This document shows, one piece after another, positions 55,306 to 64,000 of a DNA stretch of 64,000 nt. The stretch's first letter is position 1, and every line of letters starts with the position of its first letter. The stretch is from Eutrigla gurnardus (Eukaryota; Chordata; Actinopteri; Perciformes; Triglidae), in assembly GCA_963514095.1 (NCBI GenBank), contig OY741276.1:16062959-16126958 (forward strand), read 5' to 3'. The notes below the pieces were generated by a model. The model was given only the letters and a program-made list of their open reading frames with translations. It was not told where the DNA came from and made no database searches. A program made the position numbers and the translations under genes.

Positions 55306-56819
55306 GCTGCTGCAGTGAAATTAGGTTTAAAGCTGTGTACACACCGGAAGAACTGCCCGACTCGCGTCGGTAAATTCGACGCCATACGTTCTGCGCTTGC
55401 GCGAGATGTAATGTCTCCAAAACAACAGGCGGCGCTAATCTGTATTGTGGGCCAAAAAACACGAAAACCGGAAGTAGGCGGTCCTCTCTAGACTACCTTC
55501 TTCGATTCCACTGGTTATTTTCGGTCCGGTGTGAGCCCGCCTGTAAAGGAACTCCTGCGCTCATAGGCACTACTGCTTTTGTCCAGAGGGGCCGCCAAAA
55601 TCAACAAAACATGAAAGTTCCTCCGAGTGGCTTTAAGAGCAAACACTAAACCAAACCAATGGCTCCACATGACTTTATAGTATTTCTGGATTTTTTAAGA
55701 GGTTGTCTTCATAGTCAGTCCCTCCCCGAGTACGACGACTCCAACTCGGCTGACGTGCGAGTAAAGCAGATTAAATTAACTGGGCTGTGTCTACATTTCA
55801 GATTTTGTTGCATTCTTAGGCTCCTGTAGCACCTCGAGGTGCTGCTGGCGGCGGTGACGACGTGGACGGTTGTAAATGACTGCAGCAGTCAGAAGCCCAG
55901 TGGATGGTCTGACAGCAGCTAGCCGACTCACTAGTGTCTTCGCTGTGACAAACGATGCCGCTGCTATTTATACTTTCTCCTCTCGCTGCACCTGCAGCCC
56001 TGACTGTGTGCGAAGGCCCGAGGCAAATCTATTCCACTCACATATTCAGTCATTTCCTTCCTAACCTGTCTCATTAGGGTACATAACACTTGTTAGATGT
56101 GGCAAGGTGTAATTTTACCGCCAACATTTGTTGTTTCTACTTGAGGCTGCAAAGGGATGAAGGGAGGAAAACGAAAAGAGACAGAGGGAAGAGAGAAATA
56201 CAAATCTGCTTTAAATTTAACCCAAAACGTAACATTAAATTCAACTCATTTGAGGCTCTTATTAAAATCATCTCTGTGTGTGATATTGTGCTATATCAGG
56301 AAAATACACTTGACTGTACCAAGCAGAAGTGAGTACAGCCGTTGTTCCACACAAGCTAAAACCATCACACTGACCTGGTGTGCAGTTATCAACTCTCTCT
56401 CTCTCCACTTCTCTAAATATGCATTTTAAATGATGTCACATCATATCAGAGGGTTTTCTTTTATTATCTCCGTGTACGATACGTTTGCTTACGGAAGTGG
56501 CTGACTGAGAGCTTATTATTGAACAGTCCACTGATGATATCTCACACACACACTTCTTCCTGTTATTGCTCAGTAATTACAGTGTTTAATTTCTCAGATT
56601 AGCATCTCAGCCACCACAGGACAAGACTTTGATTCCGACGCTGCTTTCCCGTCTTTGAACCGAGGAGCTGAGGTCCTGCGTGACGGGCTGGAAAACGCGT
56701 TCTTAATCAGATGACGTTCGTCAACATTTTGTACTTATATCAAGCCTGTTTACCTAAACAGGATCCAGAAGCATGTTAACTAGATAATAATTCTCTGTGA
56801 AACTGTCCGGTCTGAAACC

Positions 56820-56915
56820 AAGATGGCGACGGCCACAATGGTGAACTCAAGGAGGACCACAAACCAACGGGTGACATCATACCGACCGCTTGTTATTTAC
56901 AGTCTGTGGTGGTGA
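56820..56915 (+). repeat. dispersed repeat, ACAAACCAACGGGTGACATC type
   Basis: CCACAAACCAACGGGTGACA followed by TTATTTACAGTCTGTGGTGG resembles the end of the same fish repeat as 39.27-39.52 kb. Confidence 0.5.
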
Positions 56916-58117
56916 ACCTCGCTCTAAGCCCTGCGCCAATGACGGCTGCAAAAATGATGCCTCACCGATGAACTAATGTGACTGGAGAGATGTTTACTGC
57001 GTTAGCGTTTAGAAATCTACTGCGACACTGGAGACACCTTCAGAGAGTAAATAGATGCATCAAGATGGTGCTCTGAGTTACCGGAAGATATTGGCGGACG
57101 TCGGTTAAAGGGCGGAGACCGGTTCTATTGAGATAGAAATGTTAATAATTGTGCTACAAATGTGAAGATAGTTTTTTTTTTTTGGACTTACAACTTCTTA
57201 CAAAAAATGCTATCAATTGCTGAATTTATGTGCAAGTTTCTATATTAAAGTCCCAGTGAAACGGAAGTTTCTGCATGGAGTTCCAGCGCTGTGATGTATT
57301 CAGTGATACGGAGCATTTCATGGGTGCTCAGTTACAAGAGGGATTTATGTCTAATCCTTCCAATTTGAATGGAAAGTCTGTGGGCTTAGGGTTTAGCATG
57401 ATACGGAGCTACCATATTGCTCTGTTAGTTACTACGATCCACATGTGAAGAGCGGTTTAAGATGAACACAGCAGCTGGATAGTGTTAAAAGCCGAGGGGA
57501 AATCTATAAATAACAATGTAGAGTGGGCATTTTGTCATATTAAAAAAACAATATAGACCAACATATCTCATTAATTAATCTATTGAGGCATTGAAGTGTG
57601 AAGTAAAGGAACTTTCAGTATGAAATTAACAAGGAACACTTGACTTGAATACATAAAGTGTAAACTGGTTTTGAGCATCGACTGCTGATTTCACTGCTGG
57701 ATTCCAAACAAGACGAGCTGGCAAAAACAAAAACATGACTCATCAGTCCCGTATTTACATATGACACACAGACACAAGGCCGTTTACGCAGGTGTGGCCA
57801 GGCCATTAGGACGGTTGAACAGGAATCTGACCACACTTGATCCCGAGGCCCGTGTGTCTACATTCCACCGCCGATAACGAAGATCACAGAGATCATATCT
57901 GATGATGTTATGAGCGTTTGATGAAATGTGGCCCGAAGGCAGCGGTGGCGCGTTCGGTCGGAGCCGTGGTTGTGGCTTTGCTCGGCCGCAGGGCGCGGTG
58001 AGGAGGAAGCACAGAGGAAAGAGGCTTCTGCTGCAGGAAGCGGCCTGTAAACCATCGCTCCCTCTTCCTGTAATTCCACAGATAGCGTCTTCTTAGTCAT
58101 GTTCACGGACAGGAAGC

Positions 58118-58118
<1 letters not shown>

Positions 58119-58155
<37 letters not shown>
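58119..58155. repeat. (CA)n microsatellite
   Basis: About 37 nt of CA. Confidence 0.96.
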
Positions 58156-58156
<1 letters not shown>

Positions 58157-59706
58157 TCAAATGTCCACAAACAAACAAAACCACAGCAAACATACAATAA
58201 ATCTCAACTACCAACTCTTCTTGGAGCTTTTTCGTCTGTTTATCTTCATCTGAATTTCTAAACGTGAAAACATCCAGCTCCCAGGGGAACATTATCTCAG
58301 ATCTCTTCTCCTTGAACCAGACTTCTGTTCAGAGATACTCGTCGACCACAAAACAAACAGACACAAACAACAGAATGTCTGTCCACGCCGGGAGTTTGAG
58401 GCAACATTGCTCGCAGCGACAACGCTAACATGTTGATATTAGTTCACATTCACGTAACGAGGTCAGGATATTTTAAGTGTGTGAACTGATCTGAGTGGAT
58501 GGGGGTCGGGGGGGTTGGAATGAAGAAAGGAAGCGTTGTTGTTTTTAGCCACGGCATAATGGGTGTGTGTGTGTCTGCTGGTATTCCTGATTGACAGTGA
58601 AGAAGAAGAGCTGAGGTGGACTAACCCCCCCCCCATCAGCTCATAAACTGAGGACAAGCACAGCAACGCCGCCAAAGACCAGAGACTCATCGAGTCACGC
58701 TGTCAAACACAACAAAATAATGAAAAACATCAGTGCCTACTGGTCACAGTTGATAATACAATCCTAGTTGGCCGTGGAGTCTCTCCTGATTGGCTGCCGA
58801 CAGCAGAGTCACTTACACTGGAAGGCAGTAAGAGGAGGTCGGCGTCCGGTGCAAAAGTAGTTAAGACACGAGTCATGAGCTGCTTCACGCTGCTCTCCGT
58901 TTCCATGACAATGAGTTCCACAGGTCGGTCATTTCAAGACTCGGGTTCGTAAACGTTTAAAGTATTTTCCTGCTACTATGAGGATTTCCCAGCGGGACAG
59001 TACTCAGTTGGTCAACTGCGTGACTCTCTGTTGCTTCTCCTCCATCAGTGAATTCACTGCATTTACAGTTGAAATGAATTGATTGCAGTCTGAAAAACAG
59101 CCCTCATCATATTCAACTTAACTAAATTTAACACATTTAAAGTGTCTGTAAATATCTATCAATTAGACTACTTTCTAAAGTTTATGTCAGCTATGTATTT
59201 ATCCACATGAAGCCACACAAACTGGATCCACCTTAAAACACTTATTTAAAAAGAAAACATGTCATACGTCCAGGAGTCGAGGTTTCATTAAAACTGATGA
59301 TACGCGTGTTCGCTGCATGCCAAATAAATCGGCGCAAATGTGGCCGAATTCCCTTCTGACCTTTTGACCCGCTGCTGATGAGCAACGTAGCATTTAAAAG
59401 GCTATTTTTAAAACAGCGGCGTGCTTCTTCATTCCACAGAAACACACCGGGGCTGAAGCTCTTCTCACGCTTACGTTTAAGGCCTCCAACGGTGTACTCG
59501 ACCTACTTCACACGTGGACAGATAATGTGTGCTTACTTTCTACATTTCATGACATCAGGCTTTGCATGCCCGTTCAAAGTCCTGCACGCATGTGCAGACC
59601 AGTGGGAGACAGGACTGCACCAAATGTGGTCTTCCCTGATGTTAGCTTGGGTTTCAGCAGAGCACCACGCCCTCGGCCTCTGAACCGATTCCCCAGCCAC
59701 AGGGCA

Positions 59707-59708
<2 letters not shown>

Positions 59709-59749
<41 letters not shown>
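59709..59749. repeat. (CA)n microsatellite
   Basis: About 41 nt of CA. Confidence 0.96.
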
Positions 59750-59751
<2 letters not shown>

Positions 59752-61783
59752 AATCTTATCTGTCAGCTACTCCCACATGGTTAGAGCAGATCTGGAGTAT
59801 CTTGACATTTTAAGGAGTGTATTCATATACTGGCAAAGTCCGAAATAATTTCAGGTTTACTTCAAAATACTTCATGTGAACTGAACAGAAACAAAATAAA
59901 ACTAGGTCTTGTTGTTTTTTGGTTTAAATAAAAACTTAATTTACTGAGATCAGGTTCCATCGACAGAAACTAAATAAAACTCATCAAAACCATCAAATCT
60001 GTTCCAACAACCACCAACGCAACAACTGAGTTTAACAGAGACAGCTATTTTAAAAAAAAATATTATAATTTCACTGTTTATTAACCCTGCGACGTCGAAT
60101 GTGAAACATATCACTTCTTTTTTGTGGGTTTTCTCATGTTTAAAGAAAAAATAACAGCACATCCAGGCTAGTTTTGGTGGAAACAGAGTGGGAGACGAGT
60201 AAACTCTATGAGACTCTGAGCCGAAACCTGGAATTACACGACTCATACAAAAACACCAACAGCACAGCGCCAGGCCGAGCTTTGCCGTTTGCAGACAATT
60301 ATTTTTCTCCAATGCACACTTGTGATGACGACGGGCCTGATTGCACTTACAAAAAAAAAGAAAACAAGCAGGCTTGAAATAACCTGAGTGAGAACAACTG
60401 GCACTGACCAGGTCAGCAGGCCGGAAATCAGACTCCCGACAACACGGCACCCCAAAGCAGTTTATCTCCAGACTACAGACACAAACCAGCAGTAGTTAAA
60501 TCCTAAAGATGTGTATTCCAATTAGAATATAATAAGGTTATAATAACTCCTATATAACCACAAGTGACACAAAGAATAATGATGTAACTCTCGTGCTGTC
60601 CTTGTTTCGTACGTGTGAGCATGAAGCTTCAACTGTCTCCGGGAGACACAAGCAGATTATTCTAGGTGATAGCTCTCCCGTTGCCGTAGTGATAGTGCAC
60701 CAGTGTGTGATTGTGCCAGAGGTTTACATCTGATATGTGGTGTGAATGCTCGCCCTGTTCGCCGTCAGCAGCTGTGTTGGTGTGAATGCGTCACTCCGGC
60801 TGAACCGGCTCCTCTGCTATTGTGAGAAGACAGAGCGCTGATGAACGGACCCCCGCTGATAGAAACCCGATGACGATTCAACGCCAGGGATGGGGGGGGG
60901 GGAGGAACTCACTCAGTCATTAACAAAAATAAATAAAACTTTTCTTTAAGACAAGAATATCTCAAATAAAAATGATTCCTGGAGGTTCATCTCTACATTT
61001 CAACTGACAGTACTTTATTTGAGCTCCCACTTCAATGGGAGTTAAAAGTTACCACTTTCCTACTGGACCAAACCCCCCCAACAACGCCTTAAACATACTA
61101 ATTAATACGATCTCCTCAGAGACGGCGGACTCCACTCGGACAACAAGTCGTTTTACCTTCATCGATCATACAAACACACTTAATTCGTGCTCGACAAACA
61201 GCAAACCGGTTCGTTTTTCCATATTTGATATTCATGTAAACATTGAAAAGAAACAGCTGTTATAACTCCGCCAAACTCCAGTGACAGAAACGCTCGTTAT
61301 ATTTCACCGATCAGTGAACTTTGAAACTTACCGTCTTTGTGAGTGTTTTCTATAATCAACGCCTGAACTGCTTTCACTAATTTGCGCGTTACCTGAACCT
61401 GGCGCCATTTCTCCTTTTTTCTCCCTTCAACTGATGACACGACTTCTTTCAGGTTAAGTTGACATTCGTGACTCTGTCGATGCTAAAAAAGCATTTTCCC
61501 CCCGTGAAGTGCACACGCTTCCAACTCTCCCCAGGGTTTACGTACGCTAAACAACGGTTCCTCTACTTCCATCTCTTACTTTGCTTTAAATGAGAGTTCA
61601 TCTGTGTGATAACATATAACCAGCCACTTTTTTAATGCTTACCCCTTAAATGGTGCAACGTGACCCATTTACTGCAATCGCAACTTGCAATAGTCAGCAC
61701 AAGCAAAACACGATGCGTCCTCAGGATTATGACGTATTAACAGTTGGAATGGAGGAGACGTACCAGAAAAGTATTGAAAGAGT

Positions 61784-61810
61784 ACACACACACACACACA
61801 CACACACACA
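61784..61810. repeat. (CA)n microsatellite
   Basis: About 27 nt of CA. Confidence 0.95.
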
Positions 61811-61911
61811 ATTAATGATGATCATTAATCTGAACTGTGTCTCGCCCACTAGGCCCCCTCAGCCAGACCAGAAGGAGCCTTGAGGTTATGGAGCCTCCAC
61901 TGTCCGTCTGT

Positions 61912-61939
61912 CACACTCTCACTCTCACTCTCACTCTCA
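61912..61939. repeat. (CACTCT)n short repeat
   Basis: About four hexanucleotide units. Confidence 0.9.
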
Positions 61940-62559
61940 AACACACTAAGATAACAAGAGTCACTCTTGACTTGTTGTTATTGTGCGATCACCAACTTTC
62001 TTTCCCCCACAATAGAAAGTGCATCCATACTATTTGAAAGTTTGTGACACTGGGATTGGAACTGGGAACGTATTGATATGTGTATCCTCTTCCGTCCTAC
62101 AGGAAGTGTCTTCTGCTGTGATTTGACACACAGATGGTCACTGAACAGGTCGGGGTGACTTCCTTAAAGGCAGCGTGGCCTTTATCCACCCCGACCCCAT
62201 TCTGGCCTACATCCAGTTCCCGTCTAATCCCCGGAGGGCAACACAATCACAGATGTCAATCCGAACGGGATTATAATCACGGCAGGGTGTCGGACTCAAC
62301 TCTCAGCTCCGGATTTAGGCGAAAGTTCTGCAGTTTTCTAATGAAGACCCTGAACGCAGAAGCGGAGTGAATCTTATGTAACGGAGCTTTCTATTGGCTC
62401 TCCCGGAGGACAACAGGTGTACTGACGAGCCGCCTATTGGCTGGACGATACGCACCTCACAGACCCAAAGACGCCACTTTCGGTAGTTTATTTTTCACAC
62501 ACACTTGAACGGTACACGTAAAAAAAAAAAGAAAAGAAAATGCGTGCACCGTTACGTCA

Positions 62560-63090
62560 AAAGTTAACAAACGTCAGCAAACTTCACACGTGTCAAAGTG
62601 GAGAGGACCGACGGCGCACTTACTCCGACATGGTCGCTCTTGCTCGGGTAAGAAGCGAGTCTTCCTCCGCCCTTCACCGGCATCCTGCGTGTCCGAGGCG
62701 GCTCAGCGGGCGCGTCGTCGCGGTTACAAACCCCTCCGAATCCGTGAGGCGGATTCAGGCAGCAGCGAGGAGCGTCGTGGCTGCTCGTTGTTTTTAAAGG
62801 ATATGTGTTTTAGTGACAGCCGACTCCGCCCTCGTCGCAGCAGCGAAGGCTGGTGGTGTTTCCTCCGGGCGGAGCAGCGAACCGGAGCAGGCGGCGGCAG
62901 AAAGAGGGAGGTCCGTCCGAGCGGCGCAACAATCACGGAAACTCACATTTCCTGTTTCTTTCTCCCGATGTTTGCTGGAAGGTGGCACCGAGCAAATCCT
63001 CCGTTTAAGCTAGTAAACACCGCGACAGTGTAGCGGAGCGATGCGCTACACTGTCGCGGTGTTAAAACGCTCCGCGTCTCAGCAGCTGCC
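62560..63090. promoter_or_regulatory. CpG-rich region, probable distal tjp2 promoter (possibly bidirectional)
   Basis: About 500 nt of CpG-dense sequence at the far upstream end of tjp2. On the minus strand ACCATGTCGGA is followed by a consensus donor GTAAGT (exon candidate ending at 62624). On the plus strand the overlapping ATG at 62630-62632 reads MVALAR before GTAAGA. Both have acceptable start contexts. The minus-strand mini-exon leaves phase 2, which does not fit tjp2 exon 2 (phase 0), so if it is tjp2 exon 1 it is either non-coding in effect or joined through an unseen exon. Confidence 0.5.
63016..63063. repeat. perfect 20-bp inverted repeat (hairpin, 8-nt loop)
   Basis: AACACCGCGACAGTGTAGCG at 63016-63035 is exactly reverse-complemented at 63044-63063, around the loop GAGCGATG. 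A second, overlapping pair GCGGAGCG (63033-63040) and CGCTCCGC (63068-63075) could form a competing stem. It lies at the edge of the CpG-rich region. Confidence 0.95.
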
Positions 63091-64000
63091 AACTTTATTA
63101 TTCACCAACAAACACTCATGAACTACATCTCTTCTTCTTCTAATTATTCAGAAGGAAAATAACTCTAATTGGAAATGTTCAGCTGGGATTTAAAGACTAA
63201 CTATCATTTTTTACATTTAATTTATTAATTAAATCTTTTTTTATCAGTTTATATATATTTTGTCCAGAAGGTACGGATTATAATTGATGTAGTAATTTAT
63301 TTTTGCTGGTGTTTGCAATTTGATCTTAATATGTGAAGGATCAACTATGACATTCATAAATAGGAGAAATAACAATATGCTGATGGTTGCTCTATTCTTC
63401 TTCACACTTCTGTTCTCTGTCTGAACTCTCCCTCGAAGAAAACCTCCTTTTGACCAAATTGTATCCGTACCAACTACAAATGTAAACAAACAAAAGTTAG
63501 TCAACTCTTTCAGTTCCACACCAAAAACGATATGTTTGTACTAAACTTCCATTTACCAGCCTCTCCAAGCCTCTTATTACCTTTTTAATATGGCTGTATT
63601 GCACAACTTGTCAAATATGATCATTACATACAGTAATCCAGGATTTGATGAAACCGTCAGCATCTACGCTCACAACACCTTAAAGGGGGCGTGTGCTCAT
63701 TTTCAGGTTCTACTAGAACACGTTTACTTGTTTTTAATGTCCAAAAACACAATTATGTTTATTCTCACACTGTCTGTCTGAATCAACACATTCTCACCTC
63801 AATGAGGTAAAACAGCGCGGTTGACATTAACTTCAGTCTCATGACTAATGACAACTCTACACTAACAGCGGTCTCCTGGGTGAACTTCCTGTAATCGTTT
63901 GACCCATCACCCCCATTGGTGCTGAGGTTTGATCTCCCCACTGAGTTGTTGCTCTGCATTGGCAAATAAATAAATAAATAACTGCAAAACAAACATAGCT
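63091..64000. other. AT-rich flank, no gene seen
   Basis: No supportable exon, RNA gene or recognised repeat. Only short ORFs are present. Confidence 0.5.

Larger units (their letters stand above)
47291..62560. other. tjp2 distal 5' intron, mostly featureless
   Basis: About 15 kb without an exon I can support on either strand. The longest minus-strand ORFs (for example near 50.86-51.17, 51.56-51.80 and 57.86-58.29 kb) lack recognisable domains and flanking splice signals in a useful phase. Contains microsatellites, one minisatellite and several dispersed repeats. A large first intron with regulatory elements is the likeliest content. Confidence 0.5.

Noticed and set aside
57858..58292. 144-codon minus-strand ORF
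   Set aside because: Crosses a CA repeat, has no family resemblance and no splice signals that connect it to tjp2.
59950..60450. 166-codon minus-strand ORF
   Set aside because: AT-rich chance ORF with Cys/Phe-rich translation and no motif.

Overview
The window looks like a teleost fish chromosome, probably a percomorph. It has vertebrate multi-exon genes with short introns, dense CA/TG, GATA-type and GTCT-type microsatellites, short CpG-rich first exons, and interspersed repeats of types I know from fish genomes. There is no bacterial or organellar signal. All named coding genes read on the minus strand. I spliced them by hand, matching reading phase at each junction to conserved protein segments; nothing was searched or aligned by software.

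Left end (1-2.5 kb): the first two coding exons of SUB1 (PC4/p15 transcriptional coactivator) run off the left edge. Back to back with it is an unrecognised 120-codon plus-strand ORF with two hydrophobic segments. The ORF starts just downstream of an ETS-like GGAAG cluster, which suggests a shared bidirectional promoter. An isolated tRNA-Gln(TTG) gene lies at 2.72-2.79 kb on the minus strand.

3.8-17.05 kb: an ENTREP/FAM189A family gene in 11 coding exons (about 618 aa). It encodes a four-pass membrane protein with PPxY motifs and a conserved C-terminus ending ETVL. I call it entrep1 (FAM189A2) because its neighbour is TJP2. The last exon has two competing acceptors 16 nt apart that give different C-termini. 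17.2-23.0 kb is intergenic and holds a MITE-like element and a tRNA-derived SINE fragment.

23.17-42.9 kb: a complete TJP2 (ZO-2) gene in 22 coding exons (1175 aa from the MEEM start), with PDZ1, an Arg/Ser-rich linker, PDZ2, PDZ3, SH3, GUK, a His/Pro/Ser-rich tail and a C-terminal PDZ ligand (DTQL). One intron needs a GC-AG splice. Upstream, 42.9-63.1 kb is a long, mostly non-coding 5' region with two CpG-rich segments. The one at 46.7-47.3 kb contains one or two candidate alternative first exons whose phase matches exon 2. The one at 62.6-63.1 kb is a likely distal promoter with a short ATG exon whose phase does not match.

How the genes relate: ZO-2 is a tight-junction scaffold that shuttles to the nucleus; ENTREP proteins are membrane adaptors for NEDD4-family ubiquitin ligases; SUB1 is a nuclear DNA-binding cofactor. 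The ENTREP1-TJP2 pairing is conserved in vertebrates. Linkage to SUB1 fits the ancestral block that is on chicken Z but split between human 9q and 5p (from memory). I see no operon-like or previously undescribed system. The points most worth checking are splice choices, alternative first exons, the unidentified 120-codon ORF, and a perfect 20-bp hairpin at 63.0 kb.
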